A stretch of DNA of 64,000 bases from JBBQYD01 sp942493075 (GTDB taxonomy: Bacteria; Verrucomicrobiota; Verrucomicrobiia; Limisphaerales; UBA8199). Numbering within the stretch: position 1 is the stretch's first letter; each line of letters opens with the position of its first letter. The translations under genes and the position numbers were made by a program. Shown here one piece after another: positions 1 through 8,882 of this stretch. The notes below the pieces were generated by a model. The model saw only the letters and a list, made by a program, of their open reading frames with translations. It was not told the DNA's origin and searched no databases. The stretch is taken from assembly GCA_942493075.1 (NCBI GenBank), contig OW818681.1, positions 1,674,001-1,738,000 on the forward strand, read 5' to 3'.

Positions 1-414
1 TTTCTCCACATAAACGTGTTTGCCGGCCGCACACCCCATAATCGTCGCGGGCGCATGCCAGTGCTCGGGCATCGCAATGCTTATGGCGTCCACGTTCGGA
101 TCATCCAACACCTGGCGCAAGTCTTTAACGCCTTTGGGTTTGCGGGCCTGCTTTTTGGCCACCGCGGCTACGCCCTTTTCAACAGCCCGGCTGTCCACAT
201 CACAGACCGCGACAATCTCAGCCTGTGGCACTCCGAGGTACCCGGCGATATGCGCCATGCCGCGCCCATTGCAGCCAATAACGGCAACTCGCACTCGTTC
301 ATTGGGTGAGGCTGCTGAGACGCGGAATGAGGGGGCGCTTGCCAGCGCGGCAATCCCAGCAGTGAAAATCGACGTTTGTTTCAAGAAATCTCTACGATTT
401 AGCGAATCATTCAT
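1..414 (-). CDS. Gfo/Idh/MocA family oxidoreductase, N-terminal part (cut by window edge)
   Basis: The visible 138 residues begin at an ATG whose complement lies at 412-414. They open with a twin-arginine signal (NRRDFLKQTS followed by a hydrophobic Ala-rich stretch), so the protein is probably exported folded by Tat. Next comes a Rossmann dinucleotide-binding start (VAVIGCNGRG) and the family's later block EHWHAPATIMGCAAGKHVYVEK-like, which precedes the usual catalytic EKP. Known members are NAD(P)-dependent sugar or inositol oxidoreductases; Tat-exported ones are common in planctomycetes and verrucomicrobia. It starts 19 nt downstream of the MFS transporter stop on the same strand, so the two are probably one operon for uptake and oxidation of a sugar or sugar acid. 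The C-terminal substrate domain is outside the window, so the substrate cannot be guessed. Confidence 0.9.
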   Translation of the reverse strand, partial: MNDSLNRRDFLKQTSIFTAGIAALASAPSFRVSAASPNERVRVAVIGCNGRGMAHIAGYLGVPQAEIVAVCDVDSRAVEKGVAAVAKKQARKPKGVKDLRQVLDDPNVDAISIAMPEHWHAPATIMGCAAGKHVYVEK

Positions 415-433
415 AAAGTTGGAAGGCTTCGAG

Positions 434-1768
434 TTAATCTATTTTGCGCACGATACCGAGTTTGCCGATCAGGAGAAAAACCATCAACAGAGCCAGCGGG
501 TAAAGCCCCGCGCAGGCCACAAAAATGGGTGTGAACCCATAATTGTCCACGATCCCACCGATATACTTCTGGGATAAGGCGCCCATCAGTGACCCCAATG
601 TTCCCCCCAACCCGGTGACTGTTCCGACAGTTCGGCGCGGGAACACCTCCGCCGGGAGTGTGATGTTTCCCCACGCGGCATGGCAAAACATCATGAACCC
701 AACGATGGTCATGGCCACCGCTGCGTTGCTTACTTGCGTCACGAGGATGCAGAGCACAAGCATGGAAACGGTCATCAGTCCCATCGTGCCTTTGCGGGCA
801 ACATCAAGCTGCCATCCTCGGCTGATCAAGAAACGAGGCAACGCGCCACCGAAAATGTTGCCGGCGGCAGCCATTGCAAACGGAATCCATACGAACATCC
901 CGAGCTGTTTGAGATCGAAGCCGTGCCGCTTTTGGAAGTACAGAGGGATCCAGAAGATAAGGAAATAGCTGATGGGATCAGTAAAAGCGCGCACCAGGAT
1001 GCATCCCCAGGCTTCTTTCATCGACAACAGCCTTCTGATGGCGACCGGCTTTTCACTTGAGTCACCAGACTGGTCTTTCGCGATCATCTCGCGTTCCTCT
1101 GAGGTAATGCGCGGATGATCATTTGGCAGTTTATAAAGAACCCACCAGGCCGCTGCCCACACAAAACCCAAGGCTCCCGTGACGACGAAGGCCGAACGCC
1201 ATCCCCATTTCACTGCAATCAGTGAAACAATAGGCGCGGCAGCCATCGAACCGACTGCTGTGCCAGCGTTAAAGATTCCAATGGCCAGGGCGCGATCCCG
1301 CATCGGAAACCATTCACTTACGGCACGCACCCCGCCGGTGAAGCTTCCAGGTTCAAACACCCCGAGCAAGAAACGGAAGAACGAGAATTGACCCACAGTT
1401 GCCGCGAAAACATGCAGCATGTTCGAAACCGACCAGCCGCAGACGAATACCAGGAACCCCTTCCGTGTGCCTACGTGATCGATCACACGCCCGCTTACTG
1501 CATACATGATGCCGTAGCTCACGAGAAACCACGCGTTAATCGTCCCGTAACTCGCATTGCTGAGGTTGAGTTCCTCCTTGATTGTGCCGATCAGAACCGA
1601 GAGCGTTTGCCGGTCCAGGTAGTTGAGAGCGGAAGCCAGGCACAAAAGACCGGCGATGTACCAACGCAGGTGCTTTATCGGCCTCTTGCGGTTGAGCCCG
1701 GGCCTTAAAGCAGCTTCTGTCTCGAGATTCGATGTGTCGGACTTCATGACCGTATCCCCAAGGACCAC
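434..1768 (-). CDS. MFS transporter, ACS (anion:cation symporter) type
   Basis: This 444-residue protein has the twelve hydrophobic segments of the major facilitator superfamily. It carries the family block YLDRQTLS in helix 1 and the loop 2-3 motif around GRVIDHVGTRKGF. The first helix pattern and overall length match the ACS family (hexuronate, glucarate and similar organic anion:H+ symporters such as ExuT). The start could also be the ATG seven codons in, at 1747. It precedes the Tat-exported Gfo/Idh/MocA oxidoreductase by 19 nt, which fits import of a sugar acid or an oxidised sugar. The substrate is inferred from family and context only. Confidence 0.87.
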   Translation of the reverse strand: MVLGDTVMKSDTSNLETEAALRPGLNRKRPIKHLRWYIAGLLCLASALNYLDRQTLSVLIGTIKEELNLSNASYGTINAWFLVSYGIMYAVSGRVIDHVGTRKGFLVFVCGWSVSNMLHVFAATVGQFSFFRFLLGVFEPGSFTGGVRAVSEWFPMRDRALAIGIFNAGTAVGSMAAAPIVSLIAVKWGWRSAFVVTGALGFVWAAAWWVLYKLPNDHPRITSEEREMIAKDQSGDSSEKPVAIRRLLSMKEAWGCILVRAFTDPISYFLIFWIPLYFQKRHGFDLKQLGMFVWIPFAMAAAGNIFGGALPRFLISRGWQLDVARKGTMGLMTVSMLVLCILVTQVSNAAVAMTIVGFMMFCHAAWGNITLPAEVFPRRTVGTVTGLGGTLGSLMGALSQKYIGGIVDNYGFTPIFVACAGLYPLALLMVFLLIGKLGIVRKID

Positions 1769-1892
1769 CTGCGACCCGCCGGAGTTGGCCCTTTTGCCCC
1801 GGTCGCCGAACTAGCTTTTCTCAAAGGAGTGAGTTCGCCTGCTGAATAATGCATCTGGTATCCAGCTTGTAAAGAACGCGCCAGGGAGTCAA

Positions 1893-4691
1893 GTGACGAA
1901 GCCCCGAAACAATTCTGAAATTGTTTCCGCTCCCGGATTCCGCAATATTGGCATGCTTATGGCAGGACGCAGACAATATCCGTTTCATCTGATCGAACCG
2001 AAGTGGCAGCAGCAATGGGATCACTTGCAGGCTTTTCGTGCCTGGAATCCTGGGGTGGCGATTCCTTCGCAACACCCTTTCGCTATGCGCCACAAGACCC
2101 CCGCGGATACCTTGCCCAAGTATTACATACTGGACATGTTTCCCTATCCCTCCGGCGCCGGGCTGCATGTCGGCCATCCCGAGGGGTACACAGCAACGGA
2201 TATCCTCGCGCGCTATAAGCGAGCGGCTGGTCTGCACGTCCTGCATCCCATGGGATGGGACGCTTTTGGTCTGCCCGCGGAACAATACGCCATCAAAACT
2301 GGCCAGCATCCGCGCAAAACCACTGAAGCGAATATCACCACCTTCAAGCGCCAAATCAAAGCTCTCGGGTTCAGTTATGATTGGACACGCGAACTCGACA
2401 CCACGGATCCAAAGTACTTCAAGTGGACGCAATGGATCTTCTTGAAGCTCTACAATTCCTGGTTCAATCCCGCGACGAACCGCGCAGAACCCATCGACAC
2501 CTTGCCTATGCCAGTCGAACTGACGCAGGGCGATTCATCCGAAATCGAAAAGCGCCAACGGAATTACCGCGATTCGAAACGTTTGGCATTCGTCAGTGAG
2601 GCGCCTGTGTGGTGGTGTGAACAGCTAGGCACCGTGCTCGCCAACGAGGAGGTCATCGATGGCAAGAGCGAGGTTGGCGGCTTCCCAGTGAGTCGCAAGC
2701 CGATGCGCCAATGGATGCTGCGCATCACCGCGTATGCGGAGAGATTGCTCAAGGACCTCGATACCATCGAGTGGAGCGATTCCCTAAAGGAAATGCAGCG
2801 GAACTGGATCGGCCGGTCCGAAGGCGCTGAAGTTGATTTTCAAGTCGCCGGTGCGAAGGAGAGAATCCGGGTGTTTACCACTCGGCCCGATACGCTTTTC
2901 GGTGCCACCTACATGGTGTTGGCTCCAGAGCATCGGTTGGTGGAGACGATTACCACCGAAGAGCACCGCGCTGCGGTCCGGGAGTATCAGCAGGCCGTGG
3001 CGAAAAAATCCGACCTGGAACGCACTGAGCTCGCCAAGGAAAAAACGGGTGTGCCAACTGGTGCGTATGCGATCAATCCTGTTACAGGAGGGAAGATCCC
3101 GATCTGGATCGCCGATTATGTGCTCATCAGCTACGGCACGGGCGCGATTATGGCAGTGCCGGGTCACGATACCCGTGATTATGAATTTGCCCAACGCTTC
3201 AACCTGCCCGTGCTGCAAGTGGTGCAACCGCCCACTGGTCAGGAGTGGCAGGGCTTTATTGAGGACGGAACCGCCGTTAATTCCACGAATGCGGAAATCA
3301 GCCTGAACGGGTTGCCAACCCCGGAGGCAAAACGACGGATTACCGAGTGGCTCGAAAAACGAGAGCTTGGAAAGAAAACCATTAATTACAAGCTCCGGGA
3401 TTGGCTATTCAGCCGCCAACGGTACTGGGGAGAACCGTTTCCCATTATTTGGAAGACGGATGCATCCGGGAGCCAATTTCACGAAGCATTGCCAGTATCG
3501 GCGTTGCCTGTCCTGCCGCCCCTGCTTGATGATTACAAGCCCACCCCCGATGGTCAGCCGCCGCTTGCACGCGCCAAGGAATGGGTCCATTTACCCGATG
3601 GCTCCATCCGTGAGACCAACAGCATGCCGCAATGGGCGGGCAGTTGCTGGTACTATTTAAGGTATCTCGATACGCAGAATAGCGACGCTTTTTGCAGCAC
3701 CGCCGCTGAAAGCTATTGGATGGGCACGGCAAAGGTTGAGGGCAAGACAACGCCGGGTGTTGACCTTTACGTGGGCGGAACCGAGCACGCGGTCTTGCAT
3801 TTGCTCTACGCGCGGTTCTGGCACAAGGTGCTGTTTGACCTCGGCTTTGTCTCCACCGCCGAGCCTTTCTTCAAGCTCGTTAATCAGGGTCTTATTCTGG
3901 GAGAAGACGGGCAGAAAATGTCCAAGAGCCGTGGGAACGTGATCAACCCGGACATCATCCTGGCCGAGTACGGGGCGGATGCATTCCGTCTCTATGAGAT
4001 GTTCATGGGCCCGCTGGAAATGACCAAACCTTGGAACACCCAAGGTGTTGAGGGGGTCTATCGCTTTCTCGGCCGCGTATGGCGAGCATTCGTCGATGAG
4101 CAAAGCGAAACCGCGTTTGAGCTGAATTGTGCAGGGCAGCCCGCCGATGCTGCTCGTTTCCTTCCGGAGATCAAATTGAACGCGTCTGTGCAATCGGTCA
4201 CTCCCACCGCCGCTCAACTCAAGGCCCTTCACGCCTGCATCAAGAAGGTGACTGAGGATTTGGACGGCATGCGCTTCAACACCGCCATCTCGGCGATGAT
4301 GGTCTTCATCAATGAAGCGATGAACTGGCCTGTGAAACCGGCTGCCATCCTGCGGGACTTTTTGATCCTGCTTCAGCCTCTAGCCCCTCATTTGGCAGAG
4401 GAGTTATGGGAAAAGCTCAAAGCAGTAGATGGTCTCACAGATGCCGGTTCGATGGCCTACGCCGCGTGGCCCAAGTATGATCCTGCGTTGTTGGTGGAAG
4501 ACACACTGGAAATTCCGGTGCAGGTGAACGGCAAGTTACGCGATGTCATTAAAGTGCCGGCGAACATTGCGCAAGCCGACCTTGAAGCCGCTGCGAAAGC
4601 CTCTGAAAAAGTGAAGCCCTTCCTGGAAGGCAAGACGATCAAGAAAGTGATCGTGGTTGCCCGAAAGCTGGTGAACATTGCGGCGGTATAG
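1893..4691 (+). CDS. leuS: leucyl-tRNA synthetase
   Basis: Class I aminoacyl-tRNA synthetase that charges tRNA-Leu in the cytoplasm. The HIGH motif appears as HVGH at about residues 92-95 within FPYPSGAGLHVGHPEG. KMSKS is intact at about 675-679. The CP1 editing domain is present, with the TTRPDTLFGATY block and the AVPGHDTRDYEFA block holding the conserved editing aspartate. The C-terminal anticodon and tRNA-binding domains end with the usual VQVNGKLRD region. The chosen GTG start has an AGGGAG element about 4 nt upstream; ATG codons at 1953 or 1959 would give a start closer to the family norm (just before RQYPFHLIEPKWQ). At 932 residues it is longer than the E. coli enzyme (860), partly through the CP1 region. 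A strong hairpin follows the stop. Confidence 0.97.
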   Translation: MTKPRNNSEIVSAPGFRNIGMLMAGRRQYPFHLIEPKWQQQWDHLQAFRAWNPGVAIPSQHPFAMRHKTPADTLPKYYILDMFPYPSGAGLHVGHPEGYTATDILARYKRAAGLHVLHPMGWDAFGLPAEQYAIKTGQHPRKTTEANITTFKRQIKALGFSYDWTRELDTTDPKYFKWTQWIFLKLYNSWFNPATNRAEPIDTLPMPVELTQGDSSEIEKRQRNYRDSKRLAFVSEAPVWWCEQLGTVLANEEVIDGKSEVGGFPVSRKPMRQWMLRITAYAERLLKDLDTIEWSDSLKEMQRNWIGRSEGAEVDFQVAGAKERIRVFTTRPDTLFGATYMVLAPEHRLVETITTEEHRAAVREYQQAVAKKSDLERTELAKEKTGVPTGAYAINPVTGGKIPIWIADYVLISYGTGAIMAVPGHDTRDYEFAQRFNLPVLQVVQPPTGQEWQGFIEDGTAVNSTNAEISLNGLPTPEAKRRITEWLEKRELGKKTINYKLRDWLFSRQRYWGEPFPIIWKTDASGSQFHEALPVSALPVLPPLLDDYKPTPDGQPPLARAKEWVHLPDGSIRETNSMPQWAGSCWYYLRYLDTQNSDAFCSTAAESYWMGTAKVEGKTTPGVDLYVGGTEHAVLHLLYARFWHKVLFDLGFVSTAEPFFKLVNQGLILGEDGQKMSKSRGNVINPDIILAEYGADAFRLYEMFMGPLEMTKPWNTQGVEGVYRFLGRVWRAFVDEQSETAFELNCAGQPADAARFLPEIKLNASVQSVTPTAAQLKALHACIKKVTEDLDGMRFNTAISAMMVFINEAMNWPVKPAAILRDFLILLQPLAPHLAEELWEKLKAVDGLTDAGSMAYAAWPKYDPALLVEDTLEIPVQVNGKLRDVIKVPANIAQADLEAAAKASEKVKPFLEGKTIKKVIVVARKLVNIAAV

Positions 4692-4723
4692 TCCCCGGCC
4701 AAAACGGCGCTGGGCACCCCACT

Positions 4724-4760
4724 CGCTTGAGCTCGAAGGTTACGCCTTCGAGCTCAAGCG
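4724..4760 (+). terminator. 16-bp perfect inverted repeat, likely leuS terminator
   Basis: Two 16-nt arms (4724-4739 and 4745-4760) pair perfectly around a 5-nt loop. The 3' flank is only weakly T-rich (GTCCCTTTGTTTGG), so it may act as an intrinsic terminator of modest T-tract quality or as an mRNA-stabilising hairpin. It lies 33 nt after the leuS stop. A long open frame runs through it from 4727 but needs a TTG start inside the hairpin, so that start is rejected for the next gene. Confidence 0.7.
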
Positions 4761-4849
4761 GTCCCTTTGTTTGGATTTCCATCCGACATGCAGCTTTCCA
4801 ACGCCGGTTTTGGGTTGACGGCTTTCGCATGTCACTTACGCTTTCGTTG

Positions 4850-6061
4850 ATGAACGAATCGAACCTGCAGTGCAATTACGGAGCGCAAGCGTCCCGGCGG
4901 TTTTCCCCGGCTGCGTGCTTCACTTTGATTTTCGCATTGGTGGCATGCCTCATGGTGCTGCCAGCTCATGCTGAGCCGGAAGACGAGTTCCTTGGCATCG
5001 TAGAAAAGATTCACGAGGGCGATACTCTCAGTGCCACTGGGAAGAGCGCTCCCGCGCTGGTCAAATACAAGCAGGCCGAAGCCGAGTTGCTGGTGTTCCG
5101 GAAGAACTGGCCAACCTGGAACACCAAGATGATCACTTACCGCTTGAGTTATCTCCAGGACAAGATTACCCCACCCGCCCCCAAGCCCAGCCTCACCCCG
5201 AGTGGAGAGGAGAAGAGTGCAGCCTCGGCCAAAACCAACGATGCAATCAAATTGCTGACCTCAGGTGCTGAACCGCACCAGGAATTGCGATTCAAGCCAC
5301 AGGCAGGCGATAAGCAAACACTTAACGTCACGGTGAAGATGAGCACGGTAACCTCCATCGGGGATAAACCGATGCCCGCTTTCAAGATGCCTGCCATTAC
5401 GATGCCCATGAACCTCACCATCACCGAAGTGGCTGAGAACGGTGACATTTCCTATGACATGTCGATCGGAGACCCCAGCATTGTAGATGAACCCGGAACT
5501 TCACCTGAGGTGGCCAAGTTGATGAAGTCCTCTTTGACCAGCCTGAAAGGGGTATCAGGCACCGGCAAGCTCTCTAATCGCGGTGCCATACTCAGTTCCA
5601 ATTTCAAATCCGCCGGCAACGACGCCCAATCCAAGCAAATGCTCGCACAGATCGGCGATTCGATGGCTAACGTTTCGCTGTTGCTTCCAGAGCAACCCGT
5701 GGGGCAGGGCGCCAAATGGGAGATCAACCAGCCAGTTAAGTCGCAAGGGATGACCATCACCCAGGTCGCCACGTACGAGCTTGTTTCAGTCGAAGGCGAT
5801 CAGTTAACCCTTAAGAGCACAGTCAAACAGTCGGCTGGACGCCAGAAAATTCAGGTTCCTGCCATGCCCGGCGCCCAGACGGAGCTCATCAGAATGACCG
5901 GTTCAGGCTCCGGGGAAATAACCGCCAGCCTTACTCAGGCTTTTCCATCAAAAGCGCTTGCCAATTCTCAATCCGACAGCGAGATGAAGGTCACAGTTGG
6001 CGGGCAAACCCAGGCTGTCTCTGCGAAGGTGGACTTGCAGGTGACCGTCGAGTCGAAGTAG
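4850..6061 (+). CDS. secreted protein of unknown function (DUF6263-like)
   Basis: From the ATG at 4850 the protein is 403 residues. A signal peptide is clear: a basic stretch (QASRRFS), a hydrophobic core (FTLIFALVACLMVL) and an AHA cleavage site. The mature part starts with a helical segment of about 60 residues, then a Pro/Ser linker, then a long region rich in beta-strand patterns. That region contains paired Met/Pro tracts (PAFKMPAITMPM) and phrases such as VGQGAKWEI and GSGEI. This layout resembles proteins annotated DUF6263, whose function is unknown. An alternative ATG at 4829 adds seven residues. It sits alone between two hairpins (4724-4760 and 6086-6113), so it is probably monocistronic. 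I cannot assign a function. Confidence 0.8.
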   Translation: MNESNLQCNYGAQASRRFSPAACFTLIFALVACLMVLPAHAEPEDEFLGIVEKIHEGDTLSATGKSAPALVKYKQAEAELLVFRKNWPTWNTKMITYRLSYLQDKITPPAPKPSLTPSGEEKSAASAKTNDAIKLLTSGAEPHQELRFKPQAGDKQTLNVTVKMSTVTSIGDKPMPAFKMPAITMPMNLTITEVAENGDISYDMSIGDPSIVDEPGTSPEVAKLMKSSLTSLKGVSGTGKLSNRGAILSSNFKSAGNDAQSKQMLAQIGDSMANVSLLLPEQPVGQGAKWEINQPVKSQGMTITQVATYELVSVEGDQLTLKSTVKQSAGRQKIQVPAMPGAQTELIRMTGSGSGEITASLTQAFPSKALANSQSDSEMKVTVGGQTQAVSAKVDLQVTVESK

Positions 6062-6085
6062 GAGACTCCGGAGATTTTCCGTAAC

Positions 6086-6113
6086 ATGCGGCAAGGACAA
6101 AACCTTGCCGCAT
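6086..6113 (+). terminator. terminator-like hairpin after the secreted protein
   Basis: An 11-bp perfect stem (ATGCGGCAAGG paired with CCTTGCCGCAT) with loop ACAAAA starts 25 nt after the stop at 6061. The following sequence TTTGACTG gives only a short T run, so termination is likely but not certain. Confidence 0.65.
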
Positions 6114-6199
6114 TTGACTGTAGCGAGGTCCTCTTTCCAATTCAGTTCGGACGAATAGACTCCTGCGTCCAGGCGACCTGCCCGCATTACACCGTCGAC

Positions 6200-6532
6200 C
6201 TAAATCCCTTCCTTGCCATCTACGGCCCCCGTCAGAGATTTGGTTGGTCGGGATGACGGTGGCATCTGATAAGGCGAGTGCAGGTTGAAGTAGATCCCGC
6301 AAAGCGGGCGGGTTGACGTGTCCTGCTGGCTTAGGATGACCGTAACAAAGCGGTCTAGAGCGATTCCATGGCGGAGACCCGAACCACGGTTTTCGAAAGC
6401 TTTTAGGGCTTTCTTAAGGAGAGACATGAGCGAAACCTCAAAATCCTGAGGAGCTTTATCGATGCAGATAACATACTTATCATACATCTTCATGGCCTCG
6501 GCGATTTCAGGAGCGAAGGTATCAACAGTCAC
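6200..6532 (-). CDS. small hypothetical protein
   Basis: This is a 110-residue reading frame with a GTG start preceded by GGGGTT. The N-terminal 85 residues look protein-like: a mixed helical pattern with KYVICIDKAP, SLLKKALKAFENR and the block QQDTSTRPLCGIYFNLHSPYQ. The last 20 residues are low in pattern. It has no recognisable domain, signal peptide or membrane segment. It is the only plausible gene in the 680-nt gap between the secreted protein and waaA, and it is transcribed against both neighbours. I do not recognise the family. Confidence 0.5.
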   Translation of the reverse strand: MTVDTFAPEIAEAMKMYDKYVICIDKAPQDFEVSLMSLLKKALKAFENRGSGLRHGIALDRFVTVILSQQDTSTRPLCGIYFNLHSPYQMPPSSRPTKSLTGAVDGKEGI

Positions 6533-6745
6533 AACCCCATTCTACGATTTTGACGAGGTCAAGGAAAGGCAAAAGATGGGGTGTTTACCTGCCTTCTCTG
6601 GCTCCAGCATGTGTAACTGAGAACGAGTTAGAGCGCCTTATGCCTGACCCCGGCTGGGTGTGGCAAGTCATTGCCAGAATTATGCTTTGCACAGAATCTA
6701 AATTCAGACAGAATCCAGCCAAGTTCTTCAGGCGGAACATCAATC

Positions 6746-8077
6746 GTGCGAGTACTTTATAACATTCTATTCTCATTTTTGTTCGGGTTGGCTTCGCCCT
6801 ATTACTTCATGCGCATGCGGCGCAGAGGCAATTGGCGGCGGGATTTTGGCCAGCGTTTCGGACGTTACGACTCAAAGTTCAAGCAGGCGATTACCAACCG
6901 TAACACCCTGTGGATTCATGCCGTTAGCGTGGGCGAAGTCAAACTCTGCACCCAGCTCATACGTGCCTTGGAACCCAGATTGCCGAACCTGAAGCTGGTC
7001 GTCTCAACCACCACCACGACAGGCATGGCCGAGTTGCAGAAGCATCTCCCGGCACATATTAGCCGCATCTACTACCCTGTGGACCTTCGCGGCGCCGTTT
7101 CAAAAGCCTTGGTCACCGTTTACCCTGAGGCCGTCATCCTGGTGGAAGCCGAGATTTGGCCCAACTTTCTCTGGAAGGCAAGGAAGATGGGAATCCCCAC
7201 CTTCCTGGTGAACGCACGGCTTTCCGACCGTTCCTTCCGCGGATACCGGCTCCTCAGCTTCATTTTTAAGCCTATTTTTGCGAGTTTCGCCGGCGTTGGA
7301 GCTCAGACTGAGGAGGACGCTGCCCGATTGAGACGGGTTGGATTCAGACCTGAAGCGATTCGCATTATCGGAAGCCTTAAGTATGACGCGGCCAAGTTGG
7401 ATGAGCGCCGGGTGCTTCATGTTCCCAGGATGCTCCGTCAGTTGGGGGTTCCTGAGGACGCGCAAGTGCTTCTGGGCGGAAGCACCCATCCCGGGGAAGA
7501 GGCCATTCTGGCCGATGTCTTCAAAAAACTGCGCCAGAAGTATCCCAATCTTTTCCTGGTGCTGGTGCCACGCCATTTTGAACGCAGTCGTGAGGTCGGC
7601 AAAGACCTAGCTGATCGCGGACTCAAGTTCGTGTTTCGTAATGAGGTTTCCATTACGACACAGCATCCGCCCGGCACTGTCGATGCTCTCGTGGTTAACA
7701 GCACCGGTGAGCTCATGTTCTTTTACGAGCATGCAACGGTTGTTTTCGTGGGAAAAAGCCTGGCAGCTCAAGGCGGGCAGAACCCCATCGAGCCAGGATC
7801 ACTCGCCCGAGCCATGGTTTTTGGGCCTCATATGCAGAATTTCTCGGATATTGCCAAACGTTTTGTCGATCAACAGGGAGCTCTTCAGGTCAGCGATCAG
7901 ACCGAGTTGGAAGCAGGTTTGGATCGGTTGCTCGGTGATGAGGAACTGCGTCGCACCATGGGTGTCAATGCTTTGAAAGTGGTGAGGGAAAATCTGGGTG
8001 CCATCGATAAGACGGTGGATATGATTGTGCAGCACATGGAAGGCGGCGACACGTACGTGAAACGCGTTCGCGTGTAG
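6746..8077 (+). CDS. waaA: 3-deoxy-D-manno-octulosonic acid (Kdo) transferase
   Basis: This GT30-family enzyme transfers Kdo from CMP-Kdo to the lipid A precursor at the inner membrane, the first core step of LPS synthesis. The sequence shows the N-terminal membrane anchor (LYNILFSFLFGLASPYYF), then the family blocks LWIHAVSVGEV, STTTTTGMAEL, DLRGAV, EAEIWPNFLW, NARLSDRSFRGY, GSLKYD, GGSTHPGEE, LVPRHFERS, and the C-terminal FVGKSLAAQGGQNPIEP. From the GTG at 6746, which has an AGGCGGA-type site about 8 nt upstream, it is 443 residues, near the usual 420-430. The longer frame from a TTG at 6671 adds 25 non-conserved residues. It leads a tight plus-strand run with ispF, a small gene, a C26 peptidase and a sigma54 regulator. 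Confidence 0.95.
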   Translation: MRVLYNILFSFLFGLASPYYFMRMRRRGNWRRDFGQRFGRYDSKFKQAITNRNTLWIHAVSVGEVKLCTQLIRALEPRLPNLKLVVSTTTTTGMAELQKHLPAHISRIYYPVDLRGAVSKALVTVYPEAVILVEAEIWPNFLWKARKMGIPTFLVNARLSDRSFRGYRLLSFIFKPIFASFAGVGAQTEEDAARLRRVGFRPEAIRIIGSLKYDAAKLDERRVLHVPRMLRQLGVPEDAQVLLGGSTHPGEEAILADVFKKLRQKYPNLFLVLVPRHFERSREVGKDLADRGLKFVFRNEVSITTQHPPGTVDALVVNSTGELMFFYEHATVVFVGKSLAAQGGQNPIEPGSLARAMVFGPHMQNFSDIAKRFVDQQGALQVSDQTELEAGLDRLLGDEELRRTMGVNALKVVRENLGAIDKTVDMIVQHMEGGDTYVKRVRV

Positions 8078-8119
8078 TTTTCGTTGGTGCCTCTGGCAAA
8101 GGGCTCTATAGTCTCACGT

Positions 8120-8596
8120 ATGGTTCACGTTGGAATTGGATATGATGTTCATGCCTTGGTAGCCGGGCGTCGCCTGGTGCTTGGAGGCGTGGACATTCCC
8201 CACACCAAAGGCCTGGACGGCCATTCGGACGCCGATGCCCTGATGCATGCCATCTGTGATGCCATCCTGGGCGCCATGGGCGAGCCCGATATCGGCCATT
8301 TCTTCCCGAATACAGATGAGCGCTGGCGAGGGGTTCCCAGCCGTGTCTTTCTGGAAGAAGCAGCGCGGCAATTGAAGCAGCGGGGCGGAAGCCTGGTGAA
8401 TATTGATGCGACCATCATCGCTCAAGCGCCCAAAGTCTATCCACATGTGGCGCAAATGAAGGTCAATATTGCGTCCGCGCTGGGTATGCCGCCGAACAAA
8501 GTCGGCATCAAGGCGACCACAAACGAACTCATGGGCTTTATCGGACGGGAGGAAGGCATCGCAGCAATGGCGGTGGCTAGTCTCGATCTGCACTAA
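8120..8596 (+). CDS. ispF: 2-C-methyl-D-erythritol 2,4-cyclodiphosphate synthase
   Basis: Fifth enzyme of the non-mevalonate isoprenoid pathway: it converts CDP-ME 2-phosphate to MEcPP and CMP. The 158-residue length is typical. Zinc ligands are visible in GYDVHAL (Asp and His), and further blocks are LDGHSDADAL, GEPDIGHFFP, the substrate loop, and the C-terminal TTNELMGFIGREEGIAA. The ATG at 8120 matches the usual start; the open frame extends 12 codons upstream without conservation. It lies 42 nt after waaA and 9 nt before the next small gene, consistent with co-transcription. Confidence 0.97.
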   Translation: MVHVGIGYDVHALVAGRRLVLGGVDIPHTKGLDGHSDADALMHAICDAILGAMGEPDIGHFFPNTDERWRGVPSRVFLEEAARQLKQRGGSLVNIDATIIAQAPKVYPHVAQMKVNIASALGMPPNKVGIKATTNELMGFIGREEGIAAMAVASLDLH

Positions 8597-8605
8597 GAGA
8601 ACAAT

Positions 8606-8881
8606 ATGTCTGCAAAAGCCGAGATTAGCTGGAAACGCGAGACCGAGGACGGGATCAAGGTGCAGGTCTATGCACAACGCGTCGGGCGCGAATGGTTCTT
8701 TTTCATCCGGGAAAAACGGTTTGATCAATGGCAAAAGCAGGAAGCGCCACCTTTGGTGGACTGGCTTGAGTTGCTGGACGGGGTGCGCCGCCGTATTGGT
8801 CGAGGTTTTTTGCGGCCTCAAGAGGAAGTCCACGTGATAAAACTAATCCTCGACCGGTTTCCTGGGACGGAACTCAACTAG
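8606..8881 (+). CDS. small conserved-looking hypothetical protein
   Basis: This 91-residue protein is rich in charged and aromatic residues (SWKRET, REWFFFIREKRFDQW). It has no signal peptide, membrane segment or cysteine pattern. Its gene lies 9 nt after ispF and one nucleotide before the C26 peptidase start, so it is very likely translated as part of the same message. The beta-strand start followed by a Trp/Leu-rich helix suggests a small folded cytosolic protein, but I recognise no family. Confidence 0.8.
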   Translation: MSAKAEISWKRETEDGIKVQVYAQRVGREWFFFIREKRFDQWQKQEAPPLVDWLELLDGVRRRIGRGFLRPQEEVHVIKLILDRFPGTELN

Positions 8882-8882
8882 C

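Noticed and set aside
4727..4849. Longer start (TTG 4727) for the secreted protein
   Set aside because: It lies inside the hairpin after leuS and would put 41 residues before the signal peptide.
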